In this document: one piece after another, positions 25,940 to 34,586 of the stretch
Layout: every line of letters begins with the position of its first letter
Numbering within the stretch: the first letter of the stretch is position 1
Source: CAYVTZ01 sp964454685
GTDB lineage: Bacteria; Bacillota; Clostridia; Christensenellales; Christensenellaceae
Length of the DNA: 64,000 nucleotides
Assembly (NCBI GenBank): GCA_964454685.1
Contig: CAYVTZ010000010.1
Location: 31,085-95,084 of the forward strand
Direction: 5' to 3'
Notes under the pieces: generated by a model
Databases searched by the model: none
What the model was told of the DNA's origin: nothing
Seen by the model: the letters and a program-made list of their open reading frames with translations, nothing else
Position numbers and translations under genes: made by a program

Positions 25940-26917
25940 TCATACAGTTTCCGTTTTTTTACTCGTTGCAACTTGCAATAATACCGAAGCAATAATAATG
26001 AATCCTTTGATAATGTCCTGAGGGTAAGACGGTACCGCGAGCAAATTCATTATGTTGCCTATGAGTGCCAAGATCAGCACACCTACAAGCGTTTTTACTG
26101 CCGATCCTTGTCCGCCGGAAAGGCTGGCTCCGCCAATCACGCAGCTTGCAATTGCATCCAGCTCTAAACCTTCTCCCACAATCGGCGATCCCATCGCAGT
26201 GCGCGAAGCAGTTAAGATCCCTGCAAAACTGGCGCATAATCCTGAAATCAAGTATACGGAAAGCTTATAGTTCTTCACGCGAACGCCCGCTAACGAAACA
26301 GCCGTTTCATTACTGCCACACGCAACCACCAAACGCCCGAAAGAAGAGTATTTCAGCAAAAACCAGAAGAGCAACACCGCACATGCCGCAATAAAGACCA
26401 AAACCGGCAACCCGCCAAACACCACACCCGTCCCCAATGCGTCCAGCGTACCCGCAGGAGTCTTGAGCGGTGTGCCATTTGAAATCAGCAATGCTGTTCC
26501 TCTCGCAATCGTCATAACAGCAAGCGTCACAATAAACGATGCCATACGAACGTGAGCCACTAAAAATCCGGCAAATGCGCCCAACCCTGCGCCTACCAAA
26601 AGCGTGAGCGTAATGGAAGCAGCCATCCCCAAGTTCAATTTCGAAAGAAAAATCGCAACCAGTACACCGCCGAACGCCATAACCGATCCCACTGAAAGGT
26701 CAATGCCTCCCGTCAAAATCACCATCAGCATGCCCATCGCCACCACAATCAGCGCCGCATATTGCCGACCAATGTTGATGATGTTGTTCAGCGTGAAAAA
26801 ATCCGGCGAGATACAGATACATATGATGACGAGCGCCGCAAACATCACATAGGTACTGTTCGCAACAAGAAATTTTGAAAATTTCGCTTTGGAGTTTATA
26901 CTCAATTTCTTCTCCAT
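25940..26917 (-). CDS. ABC sugar permease, RbsC family
   Basis: This 325-residue membrane protein has about ten hydrophobic segments and the family loop GGIDLSVGSVMAFGGV, plus the conserved EGLELDAIASCVIGGASLSGGQGS region that contacts the ATPase. It forms the membrane channel, probably as a homodimer because only one permease gene is present here, unlike the two other importers in the window. The ATPase stop is one base away, so the genes are tightly coupled. Confidence 0.92.
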   Translation of the reverse strand: MEKKLSINSKAKFSKFLVANSTYVMFAALVIICICISPDFFTLNNIINIGRQYAALIVVAMGMLMVILTGGIDLSVGSVMAFGGVLVAIFLSKLNLGMAASITLTLLVGAGLGAFAGFLVAHVRMASFIVTLAVMTIARGTALLISNGTPLKTPAGTLDALGTGVVFGGLPVLVFIAACAVLLFWFLLKYSSFGRLVVACGSNETAVSLAGVRVKNYKLSVYLISGLCASFAGILTASRTAMGSPIVGEGLELDAIASCVIGGASLSGGQGSAVKTLVGVLILALIGNIMNLLAVPSYPQDIIKGFIIIASVLLQVATSKKTETV

Positions 26918-26918
26918 A

Positions 26919-28415
26919 TCATTTTACCCCCATAGATAGTTGTATCAGGTTTCCTTCTGTCAATTCGTTTTTGTCCAATTCCCCCACAATTCTGCCTTGG
27001 CGCATAATCATCACGCGATCACACATGTTGATAATCTCTTCCATTTCTGAAGAAATCATGATTATGGCAATCCCTGCCTCCGCCAGTTCGTTGATCACGC
27101 TATATATCTCCGCTTTCGCGCCAACGTCAACACCGCGCGTTGGTTCATCTAGAATAATGCATTCACAGTCTGCCGCCATCCATTTTGCAAGCGCAACCTT
27201 TTGCTGATTTCCACCGGATAAGCTGGAAACTTGATCCTCCAGCGATGCGTATTTCGTCGCCAGCTTTTTCAGGATTTCCCTTGCGTAAATACTATCCTTC
27301 TTGTGGTGTATGATGCCCGCTTTGCTCACTTTCCTTAGTGAGGTCATTGTTGTGTTGATTCTAATGGATTGATCCAGCAATACACCTTGGTTTTTTCTAT
27401 CTTCGGGAACCAATCCAACGCGCATTTTAACTGCCTGTGCGGCCGATTTCAGTTCCGTTTTTTCGCCATTCAAGAAAATTTGCCCATCTTCCAGCTTTTC
27501 TACGCCAAACAATGCCCTCATTGTTTCCGTCCGTCCGGCTCCCACCAGCCCGGAAAATCCCAACACCTCTCCACGGCGTGCATAAAAGGACACATCCTGC
27601 ACCAAATGCCCAGCATTCAGGTGCTTAACTTCCAACATAACGTCACCAATCTGTGCGTGTCGTTTCGGAAACAAGGTCGATAATTCCCGCCCTACCATAA
27701 GGTTGATCAGTGCATGCTTGTCCGTATCCTGAATGCTCAGTTCTTTTACAAGCGCTCCATCTTTCAGAACGGTAACCCTGTCACAAATCTCAAATATTTC
27801 ATCCATCCGATGTGAAATATATACAATCCCAATTCCTCGGTCTTTCAGTGTTTTCAGCAATCCAAACAGTTTCCTGATCTCACTGAATGTTAGCACTGCG
27901 GTCGGCTCATCCAAAACCAGTGTTTTCGCATCTTTTGATAAAGACTTGCATATCTCAACAATCTGCTGATACGCCACCGGTAGTGTTCCTACCACGGCAT
28001 CCGTATCAATGTCCTCAAACCCCAATTTTGCCAGCAAATCTTTTGCGTCTTTTTTGAGTTGCTTCCAGTTAATCAATAGCTTGCCGTTGGACAGCCGGTC
28101 AATAAAAATATTCTCCGCAACTGTCAGGTCAGGCGCCAACATAAATTCCTGATATATCACAGAAATCCCCATGTCCTTGCTTATTTTCGGGGAAGTGATC
28201 CGTTTTACATCCCCATTGATTTTTATGCTTCCGCTGTCTGCCTGTAATGCGCCCGACAATACTTTCATCAACGTCGATTTTCCTGCTCCGTTTTCACCAA
28301 CCAGAGCATGGATTTCCCCCGGGCGTATTTTAAAAGATACATCGTTCAGCGCATAAACGCCGCCGAATGTCTTTGTAATCCCTTCCATTTCTATGGTGCA
28401 TTGGTCATTTTTCAT
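26919..28415 (-). CDS. ABC sugar importer ATPase, RbsA family (two ABC domains)
   Basis: This 498-residue tandem ATPase has a first-domain Walker A GENGAGKST near residue 40 with a signature region around LPVAYQQIVEICKSL, and a degenerate second Walker A (GLVGAGRTETMRAL) with a complete signature SLSGGNQQKVALAKW and LDEPTRGVDVGAK. This asymmetry is normal for RbsA/MglA proteins. The ATG at 28415 follows GGAGG; an in-frame reading 14 codons longer lacks one. Confidence 0.94.
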   Translation of the reverse strand: MKNDQCTIEMEGITKTFGGVYALNDVSFKIRPGEIHALVGENGAGKSTLMKVLSGALQADSGSIKINGDVKRITSPKISKDMGISVIYQEFMLAPDLTVAENIFIDRLSNGKLLINWKQLKKDAKDLLAKLGFEDIDTDAVVGTLPVAYQQIVEICKSLSKDAKTLVLDEPTAVLTFSEIRKLFGLLKTLKDRGIGIVYISHRMDEIFEICDRVTVLKDGALVKELSIQDTDKHALINLMVGRELSTLFPKRHAQIGDVMLEVKHLNAGHLVQDVSFYARRGEVLGFSGLVGAGRTETMRALFGVEKLEDGQIFLNGEKTELKSAAQAVKMRVGLVPEDRKNQGVLLDQSIRINTTMTSLRKVSKAGIIHHKKDSIYAREILKKLATKYASLEDQVSSLSGGNQQKVALAKWMAADCECIILDEPTRGVDVGAKAEIYSVINELAEAGIAIIMISSEMEEIINMCDRVMIMRQGRIVGELDKNELTEGNLIQLSMGVK

Positions 28416-28472
28416 GGAAATACCTCCATTTTCTGTGCCACGCCGGTTTCCCGGCATGACACAGTTTTTATC

Positions 28473-29624
28473 TTAGAACAACGAATCAGGATCATAGAAC
28501 TGGTCAACATTTTCGGGATTGACGCAGTTAGCCTGTGTAAATGTTTCCTGCGGGTAAGAATACGGGTCTTTTCCATCTTCAATAATCTCTGCCGCGCATT
28601 GTACCGCCAATTCAGCAACTTTTACAGGGTTGTTTTCGCCGGTTGCCTTGTATGCCGAATCCGCTTTAATCAATTCATAAGCCTCTTTCTGCCCGTCAGC
28701 AGAAGCAAAAATCGCAACGTCCTGAAGTTTGTTTGCATTTTCCAGCGCAGTCATCGCGCCCAGCAGCATATTGTCATTTTCTCCAAACACCGCATTGATG
28801 TTCGGGTTTGCCACCAAAAGGTCTTCCATTGCAGGCAGTCCGCCATCTGTTGTCCAGCCGCCCCAGCCTTGACCCACAATGGAAAGCTTCGCTTCCGCGT
28901 CAGATGCCTTGCCGGTGTCGGTAAGCTGCTGCTCAAATGCCAGCGCACGATCCCATGCTTCTTCTTTGCTCAAACCCAACCGCGCTTCCATAATGCCCGC
29001 GTAAATGCCGGCTCTTCTTAAAAGACCGGTCGGATGTCCCTTTGTTCCGCTGATCTGCGCTGCTGAAATCTCCTTGTCTCCGAAAAACTTTGCACAATAT
29101 TTCCCTACTTCAATGCCATTATTCACGTTGTCCGAGGAAATCGCCGTTGCCGCACCAGCCTCCGGGTCAATACCGCTATCGATCACGATAGTGGGAACGC
29201 CCGCTGCCTTTCCTGCCTGCACTGCCGCCGCACACGAGATCGTGTCAACAGAATCCAAGAAAATCATGTTCATTTTTTGTGCAACGAAGGTTTCGATATT
29301 TTTGATCTCATCATTGATGTCATTTTTTGCATCCAGTACCGTAACCTCCCAGCCACGTGCCTTGCAAAGGTCCTCTACCGTTTTAGATAACGCGATAAAA
29401 TACGGATTATCCAGCGTCTTCATTGCCACGCCAACTTTCACAGCCTTTGCGGCCGCAGGCTCTTCTGCCGCCGGTGCCTCCGCTGCGGGCGCTTCTGATG
29501 CAGGAGCTTCTGCCGCCGGTGTTTCCGATGCCGGTGTACTTGCCGCCGGAGCGGCGCACGCCACCATCATGCTGCATACAACAAATACCGCAACCAAGGC
29601 GACCAACCATTTACTTTTCTTCAT
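28473..29624 (-). CDS. ABC sugar-binding lipoprotein (Peripla_BP_4 type)
   Basis: This 383-residue protein has a lipobox CSMMVACAAP (acylated Cys near 23), then a linker of about 35 residues rich in Ala, Pro, Ser and Glu (ASEAPAAEAP type). A RbsB-like type I periplasmic-binding fold begins at VKVGVAMKTLDNPYF. It captures the substrate outside the membrane and delivers it to the permease. Specificity is unknown. AGGAGGAGAAAAAC precedes the ATG. It is the first structural gene after lacI, with a 200-base gap. Confidence 0.92.
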   Translation of the reverse strand: MKKSKWLVALVAVFVVCSMMVACAAPAASTPASETPAAEAPASEAPAAEAPAAEEPAAAKAVKVGVAMKTLDNPYFIALSKTVEDLCKARGWEVTVLDAKNDINDEIKNIETFVAQKMNMIFLDSVDTISCAAAVQAGKAAGVPTIVIDSGIDPEAGAATAISSDNVNNGIEVGKYCAKFFGDKEISAAQISGTKGHPTGLLRRAGIYAGIMEARLGLSKEEAWDRALAFEQQLTDTGKASDAEAKLSIVGQGWGGWTTDGGLPAMEDLLVANPNINAVFGENDNMLLGAMTALENANKLQDVAIFASADGQKEAYELIKADSAYKATGENNPVKVAELAVQCAAEIIEDGKDPYSYPQETFTQANCVNPENVDQFYDPDSLF

Positions 29625-29826
29625 GTTTTTCTCCTCCTATAAAAGTGTGATAGTTTATTTCTATGCGCCCTGAAAAAAGGTACGCTAATAGACCTACACG
29701 TTCCATGCTTATCATTCAAATGCTGATCAAGAAATTTTTACTTCGATTATCTTTTAATAGTATACTTGTGTTAATTGGTATTTATTTTGTTTGTATTTCC
29801 ATAGCGCATCCTCACCCCACGAGACA

Positions 29827-30828
29827 TTATGGCGTCGTATCCCTTACAATCAACTCAGCAGGTATAAAGTAGGTATAATCCTTCTCATCCGTCTTTTGTA
29901 TCTTATTCTCCAAGTTCTCAATCGCAGTCCGGCAGATTTCCTCCATGGGTTGCCGCACGGTTGTAATGGGTGTTTGCGCCAGTGCTGAAAACATCGTATC
30001 GTCGAATCCCGCAACCGCAATCTCTCCCGGCACCTTGACCTCCCGCTCTCTCAATCGCTTCATTACGCCAATGGCCATGATATCATTGATGCAGCAGATC
30101 GCATCCGGTTTCTTTTCCAGTACCCGATCCGTTGCGGCATACGCCGCTTCAAAATTCGGATATTCAATGTTTACGATCATGTCATGATCAATCCGAAGTC
30201 CTGCTTCTGCAAAAGCCTGCTTATACCCTTCTAAACGCAGCTTTGCAAAATTGAAATCAAAGTCCGCCGTCATCAGCACGATCCGTCTCATGCCCTTTTG
30301 CAATAGATACCTCACCAGCTCATATTCTCCCTTTCGGAAGTCACACAGCACACACGTTTCCGTGCATCCCGGGTAAGTATCGGTGCAAAATACAAAGGGG
30401 ATTTCCAAGTTTCTTAACGTCTCAATGTGCGTAAAATCGGGGTTTTTTTGAATGGACGGAACAATGATTACCCCCTGCGTTCTGCGCGATACAAACATTT
30501 CGATGTATTCCTTCTCGCGCTTGCTCTTGTCGTTTGAGATGCCCAGGATCATTGTATATCCCATGTTCTCCGTCATTTTGTTAATAATGTCTACAATACT
30601 TGCAAAAAACGGATTGGTGATCTCCGGTACAACGAGCCCGATCTCTTTGCTCTTTTGGTTTACCAGGCTCTGCGCCAGCGGATTTGGCGTATATTCCAGC
30701 CGCTTCGCTATGGATATCACCTTTTTTCTGGTTTCTTCACTGATACCGGGTCTGCCGTTCAATGCCATTGATGTCGCTGCAACTGATAAGTTGGATGCCT
30801 TTGCCACATCCTTTAACGTTACTCTCAT
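29827..30828 (-). CDS. LacI-family transcriptional regulator
   Basis: This 333-residue protein has an N-terminal LacI HTH (VTLKDVAKASNLSVAATSMALNGRPGISEETRKKV) with the hinge helix NPLAQSLV, and a periplasmic-binding-like effector domain. It likely represses the polyol/sugar operon transcribed in the same direction. The ATG at 30828 follows AGGAGGA; the upstream in-frame ATG lies inside the operator. The operator TGAAACGTTTCA overlaps the end of the ribosome site, so autoregulation is expected. Confidence 0.93.
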   Translation of the reverse strand: MRVTLKDVAKASNLSVAATSMALNGRPGISEETRKKVISIAKRLEYTPNPLAQSLVNQKSKEIGLVVPEITNPFFASIVDIINKMTENMGYTMILGISNDKSKREKEYIEMFVSRRTQGVIIVPSIQKNPDFTHIETLRNLEIPFVFCTDTYPGCTETCVLCDFRKGEYELVRYLLQKGMRRIVLMTADFDFNFAKLRLEGYKQAFAEAGLRIDHDMIVNIEYPNFEAAYAATDRVLEKKPDAICCINDIMAIGVMKRLREREVKVPGEIAVAGFDDTMFSALAQTPITTVRQPMEEICRTAIENLENKIQKTDEKDYTYFIPAELIVRDTTP

Positions 30829-30836
30829 ATTCCTCC

Positions 30837-31014
30837 TGAAACGTTTCATCAGCTTTTCAGCATCAAACGTTTCTCCAACATTAAATTACAGTATATTCCG
30901 TTTTTATCTGTGAAAAATCTCATAATTTATCGTATTTTATTACTAAATCGTTTCAGTTTTCACACGCTTTTCTCATGGATTCCGTCGTTCTTCAAAATAG
31001 TCTGAAACGTTTTA
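30837..31014. promoter_or_regulatory. Four LacI-type operators (AAACGTTT core)
   Basis: The sites are TGAAACGTTTCA at 30837-30848 (perfect), TCAAACGTTTCT at 30863-30874, TAAATCGTTTCA at 30944-30955 and TGAAACGTTTTA at 31003-31014. All share the central CG of LacI/GalR operators. They span the lacI upstream region shared with the divergent AraC gene. Spacings between centres are about 26, 81 and 59 bases. No such site is seen just upstream of the binding-protein gene. Confidence 0.75.
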
Positions 31015-31111
31015 GTTCTTTATATTGCTATCCTATCACAGATTATAGTATACTGTTATAAATATAATATCATTTTATATTAAAATAATCTAGCATTGGA
31101 GAATTTTTACA

Positions 31112-31753
31112 TTGTTTTTTTCTCCGAAAATAATTACTGAACTTTTTCAGTCGTTTTTTGCCGTCACAGGAATCTCCTGCTTGATCGCAGATCATACATT
31201 TTCACTTTTATCTTGTTTTCCCGCGGAGTCTACCCTGCGCGCTGTGCCCTCGCGCGCGTATGTTGAAGCGCACCCCGATTGCTGCATATCCTTCCGGGTG
31301 GGTGCGCATGCCTTTCATCTGTTGTTCGCTCCGCCGCCCGACTCCCGCGCATCTAAACACGATTGCAAAACAATCGTACAACTCCTTTGCACCCGCTTAA
31401 GTTTATTGCTATCTGAAAGCACCACTGCGCCCATCGATCAAATCCACCTGTATATCCTAGACCATCTAAGCGAGGAAATCTCAGCCGAAATGATTTCCGA
31501 TGAACTTCACATTCCGCGCAGCAGTCTGTTTCGCCTGATTAAGAAATATTGTGACTGTACGCCGGGTGCATTTGTTTTGCGCTGTCGCATTCACCGCGCA
31601 AAGCAGCTGTTACAGGAAACCGATTTACCCGTGTCCGATGTCGCACTGCAATGCGGTATGATGGACGCTAATTATTTCACGTATTTGTTTCGCAAGTCCT
31701 GCGGTCTCCCACCATCGCGCTATCGCAGGCAGTTTGGCTCTTTTGCCGACTAA
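31112..31753 (+). CDS. AraC-family regulator with short sensory domain
   Basis: This 213-residue protein has a C-terminal double HTH of AraC type (about 110-208: LSEEISAEMISDELHIPRSSLFRLIKKYC, then VSDVALQCGMMDANYFTYLFRKSCGLPPSRYR). The N-terminal 95 residues resemble a shortened PocR-like sensor (LFQSFFAVTGISCLIADHTFSLLS). It starts at TTG with GGAGAA 8 bases upstream. It diverges from the LacI operon and could be a second regulator of it, which is an inference from position. Confidence 0.85.
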   Translation: MFFSPKIITELFQSFFAVTGISCLIADHTFSLLSCFPAESTLRAVPSRAYVEAHPDCCISFRVGAHAFHLLFAPPPDSRASKHDCKTIVQLLCTRLSLLLSESTTAPIDQIHLYILDHLSEEISAEMISDELHIPRSSLFRLIKKYCDCTPGAFVLRCRIHRAKQLLQETDLPVSDVALQCGMMDANYFTYLFRKSCGLPPSRYRRQFGSFAD

Positions 31754-31823
31754 CCGCCTTTTCGCAAGACGAACCAATCCTTTCAAACAACCGGAAAAAT
31801 TCACCGCAGACTATCCATAACTT

Positions 31824-31864
31824 GGTGGCGCAAAGCAAACCTTTAGGGCTCTTTTTGCGCCACC
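31824..31864. repeat. Inverted repeat upstream of the DeoR gene
   Basis: GGTGGCGCAAA (31824-31834) pairs perfectly with TTTGCGCCACC (31854-31864) around a 19-base loop. No T run follows on the plus strand, so it is not a classical terminator of the AraC gene. It ends 17 bases before the -35 of the DeoR promoter. Confidence 0.65.
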
Positions 31865-31880
31865 GTCTGTAAGATTCGCC

Positions 31881-31909
31881 TCAACAAAAGCAGACAGGTG
31901 TGCTATAAT
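31881..31909 (+). promoter_or_regulatory. Promoter of the DeoR-family gene
   Basis: TCAACA (31881-31886) and TATAAT (31904-31909) are 17 bases apart, 33 bases before the ATG. Confidence 0.6.
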
Positions 31910-31941
31910 AAAGCGAGAAATGCAAACAGGAGTGCTGTGCA

Positions 31942-32700
31942 ATGGCTGAAAAGCGTACCAATTTGGTTCTCAATTATATCAAGCAGAATAAGGAGGTGAC
32001 ACTTCGTGAATTGTGCCGCCTCTTTCCCATTTACAACGAAATGACGCTGCGGCGCGATCTGATTCTTTTGGAAAAGAACGGCTACATCAAGCGATTTCGC
32101 GGAGGTGCGCGTTTGTGCGAAGACTCCATGACTGAGTTTTATCACTATCAGCGACGCAGTGCATCCTCGCTTGCCGCCAAGCAATATATTGCCCTGCGCG
32201 CCGCGCAGCTTTTAGAAGATTCTTCATCCGTCTATTTTGACGCAGGCACCACAATGCTTGAGCTTGCCCGCATCCTGCCGGATATGCGCCTGTTCATCAC
32301 TACCAACGATCCTGCCATACTCTTTGAAGGCTTGCACAAAGACCATGTTGAAGTTCTTATGACCGGCGGCTCTCTCAATAAGTCCGTTCATTCGCTTTCC
32401 GGCCCTGTTGCGCTTGGCACATTGGATCAAATCAATATTGATACCGCTTTTGTCGGCGCAGCCGGTTTCTCTGCAACGCACGGCTTTACGAACGCACTCT
32501 ATAATGAATGCGAATTGAAAAAAAAGGTCATTTCCGTTTCCAAAAAGGTAATCATGCTGCTGGACAGCACAAAGTTTTCAAAAAGCCTACCCTATACGTT
32601 TGCACTTCCACAGCAGGTATCCACACTGGTCACAGATCAGCCCCTTCCGGAGGATCTCGCACAAGCTGCAAAAGCAGCGAATATTGAAGTCATCTGCTAA
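31942..32700 (+). CDS. DeoR-family transcriptional regulator
   Basis: This 252-residue protein has an N-terminal DeoR HTH (VTLRELCRLFPIYNEMTLRRDLILLEKNGYIKRFRGGA) followed by the DeoRC sugar-phosphate-sensing domain (YFDAGTTMLELARILP, VGAAGFSATHGFTN, MLLDSTKFSK). Such proteins respond to phosphorylated sugars. AGGAG lies about 10 bases upstream. No obvious target adjoins it; the downstream MarR unit has its own promoter. Confidence 0.92.
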   Translation: MAEKRTNLVLNYIKQNKEVTLRELCRLFPIYNEMTLRRDLILLEKNGYIKRFRGGARLCEDSMTEFYHYQRRSASSLAAKQYIALRAAQLLEDSSSVYFDAGTTMLELARILPDMRLFITTNDPAILFEGLHKDHVEVLMTGGSLNKSVHSLSGPVALGTLDQINIDTAFVGAAGFSATHGFTNALYNECELKKKVISVSKKVIMLLDSTKFSKSLPYTFALPQQVSTLVTDQPLPEDLAQAAKAANIEVIC

Positions 32701-32729
32701 TTGCCTGCCACAAGAGTTTATTTATTTGC

Positions 32730-32758
32730 TTGACATTATCACTAATTAGTGATAAATT
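32730..32758 (+). promoter_or_regulatory. Promoter with embedded 20-bp MarR operator
   Basis: TTGACA (32730-32735) and TAAATT (32753-32758) are 17 bases apart. The spacer is filled by the perfect palindrome TTATCACTAATTAGTGATAA (32736-32755), which overlaps the -10. Binding of a MarR dimer here would block polymerase, so the gene is very likely autorepressed. Confidence 0.85.
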
Positions 32759-32764
32759 GAATCT

Positions 32765-33178
32765 ATGGAAGCAACAAACAACGACGGAAAATTTATCATT
32801 GCACTCAGTCGCGCACTCAGATCGGCGCATCAAAAGAGCCTGGCGCTTTTGCGTCAGTATCGCTTGACACAGCCGCAGTTTGAAGTGCTGGAGGCACTGT
32901 ATCACAAAGGCGCGCTCACCATTGGCGCACTCATTCAGGCGGTGCTGTCCACCAGCGGAAACATGACAGTAGTTGTGCGTAATCTCGAAAAAAACGGATT
33001 GGTTCAATGCGAAAAAAACCCGTCCGACCTCCGTTCGGTCATCGTATCCCTGACACCTGCCGGTCAAGAATTGATTGCCGATGTATTCCGGCAGCACATG
33101 GCTCTGATTCGTGAAAGCCTCGCCCCCATCACCGAGGAGGAAAAACAAACCATCATCCAGATTTTAAAAAAGCTGTGA
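32765..33178 (+). CDS. MarR-family transcriptional regulator
   Basis: This 137-residue winged-helix protein has the recognition region LTIGALIQAVLSTSGNMTVVVRNLEKNGLVQCEKNPSDLRSVIVSLTPAG, typical of MarR repressors, near residues 57-105. It heads a unit with a nitroreductase and a pirin, which suggests response to electrophiles or redox-active compounds. There is no Shine-Dalgarno ahead of the ATG, and the predicted transcript start falls almost on it, so the message may be leaderless. The operator lies in its promoter. Confidence 0.92.
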   Translation: MEATNNDGKFIIALSRALRSAHQKSLALLRQYRLTQPQFEVLEALYHKGALTIGALIQAVLSTSGNMTVVVRNLEKNGLVQCEKNPSDLRSVIVSLTPAGQELIADVFRQHMALIRESLAPITEEEKQTIIQILKKL

Positions 33179-33204
33179 AAGCGCAGCTTTGAAGGGAGCA
33201 AATT

Positions 33205-33810
33205 ATGGATTTTTACAATGCAATCAAGGTACGACGGAGCAATTACAGCATTACAGATCAATCGACCATTTCGGATGAGCGAATTGAGCAAATTCTCGCG
33301 GAGGTCATCACGTATGCGCCATCCGCGTTCAATTCGCAAAGCGCACGCATCATCCTGCTGCTAAACTCTTCTCACAAACGACTTTGGGAGATCGTCATGG
33401 ACGCGCTGCGTGCCATCGTTCCCGCCGATCAGTTTGCGGAGACTGAGCAAAAAATAAATTCCTTCGCAGCAGGGCACGGCACCATTCTCTATTTTGAGGA
33501 TATGGATACCGTACAGGGTCTGCAGCAGCAGTTCCCTCTATATGCCGATAACTTCCCCGTCTGGTCGATGCAAAGCGCGGGTATGTTGCAATATGCCGTG
33601 TGGGCCGCGCTGTCCAGCGAGGGTCTAGGGGCTTCCTTGCAGCACTATGCACCCCTCATTGAGGAAACAGTACGCAAAGAATTTGGCGCATCCGAAAGCT
33701 GGAAGCTGCTCGCACAAATGCCGTTTGGAACGCCGTCTCAGCCGCCCAAGCAACTGACGCGTATGCCGATCGAGCAGCGCCTGCAGGTGCAGAAAGGAGC
33801 AAAATCATGA
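33205..33810 (+). CDS. Nitroreductase-family flavoprotein
   Basis: This 201-residue FMN-dependent oxidoreductase has the N-terminal RRSNYSITDQ pattern, the APSAFNSQSARI segment that binds FMN, and the GLGASLQHYAP phosphate loop near residue 140. It resembles the hbn1/YdgI-type subfamily and probably reduces nitro compounds, quinones or similar electrophiles with NAD(P)H. GAAGGGAG precedes the ATG. It ends in a 4-base overlap with the pirin gene. Confidence 0.92.
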   Translation: MDFYNAIKVRRSNYSITDQSTISDERIEQILAEVITYAPSAFNSQSARIILLLNSSHKRLWEIVMDALRAIVPADQFAETEQKINSFAAGHGTILYFEDMDTVQGLQQQFPLYADNFPVWSMQSAGMLQYAVWAALSSEGLGASLQHYAPLIEETVRKEFGASESWKLLAQMPFGTPSQPPKQLTRMPIEQRLQVQKGAKS

Positions 33811-34517
33811 TTCGAGTGATCGACCATACCAGCATGGGGCGCAGCGAACTTGGCTGGTTGCACAGCCTGTTCCACTTCTCCTTTGCAGAGTATTATAATC
33901 CTGACAACATCCAGTTTGGCAACCTGCGCGTCATCAACGACGATATCGTAGAACCGGGAGAAGGCTTTGACACGCACCCACACCGGAATATGGAGATTGT
34001 CAGCTATGTCGTGGAGGGTGCGCTCACGCATCAAGACAGCATGGGCAATAAGCGCACGCTCACACGCGGTCAGGTACAGTATATGAGCGCGGGAACCGGC
34101 GTCATGCACAGTGAGTTTAACTTAACGGATCAGCCTGCACGTTTTCTGCAAATCTGGATTCTTCCCGATCAAAACGGGTACCAGCCCAATTATGGCGACG
34201 AACAGTTTCCTTGGGAATTGCGCGAAAACAAATGGCTGCACATTGTTTCGGGACAGGAAGGCGGCGCACCCATACACATCCATCAGGATATGGATATCTC
34301 CGTGTGCTTCCTCAACGCCGGCAATCAGCTGAAGTACGATCTTGCGGCAGGTCGCCAGGCATATCTCGTGCAGATCGAGGGAGACGGCAAAGTCAATGGA
34401 TCGCAGCTGCATACGCGAGATGCAGCAGAAATCACACAAGAGCAAACGATTTTGTTGCAGGCAGACACGGATGCACATTACATCCTGCTGGACATGAAAC
34501 AGGCGGAAGCACAATAG
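33807..34517 (+). CDS. Pirin-family bicupin protein
   Basis: This 236-residue protein has an N-terminal cupin with the metal ligands of pirins: THPHRNMEI (two His) and GVMHSEFN (His and Glu), near residues 56-103. A second, metal-poor cupin follows. Bacterial pirins can act as quercetin 2,3-dioxygenase or as redox-sensitive partners; activity here is not established. ATGA overlap with the nitroreductase gene indicates co-translation. The transcript ends at the hairpin 34541-34572. Confidence 0.92.
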   Translation: MIRVIDHTSMGRSELGWLHSLFHFSFAEYYNPDNIQFGNLRVINDDIVEPGEGFDTHPHRNMEIVSYVVEGALTHQDSMGNKRTLTRGQVQYMSAGTGVMHSEFNLTDQPARFLQIWILPDQNGYQPNYGDEQFPWELRENKWLHIVSGQEGGAPIHIHQDMDISVCFLNAGNQLKYDLAAGRQAYLVQIEGDGKVNGSQLHTRDAAEITQEQTILLQADTDAHYILLDMKQAEAQ

Positions 34518-34540
34518 CTCGCTCGTTGTAACCATATAAA

Positions 34541-34572
34541 AAACGGCGTAAACTGCTCAGTTTACGCCGTTT
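34541..34572. terminator. Bidirectional terminator between pirin and fucose isomerase genes
   Basis: A perfect 15-bp stem pairs AAACGGCGTAAACTG (34541-34555) with CAGTTTACGCCGTTT (34558-34572). It has T-rich sequence after it on the plus strand (TTTCTTTT) and on the minus strand (TTTATATGG after TTT). It serves both convergent transcripts. Confidence 0.93.
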
Positions 34573-34586
34573 CTTTTGTGCATTGC

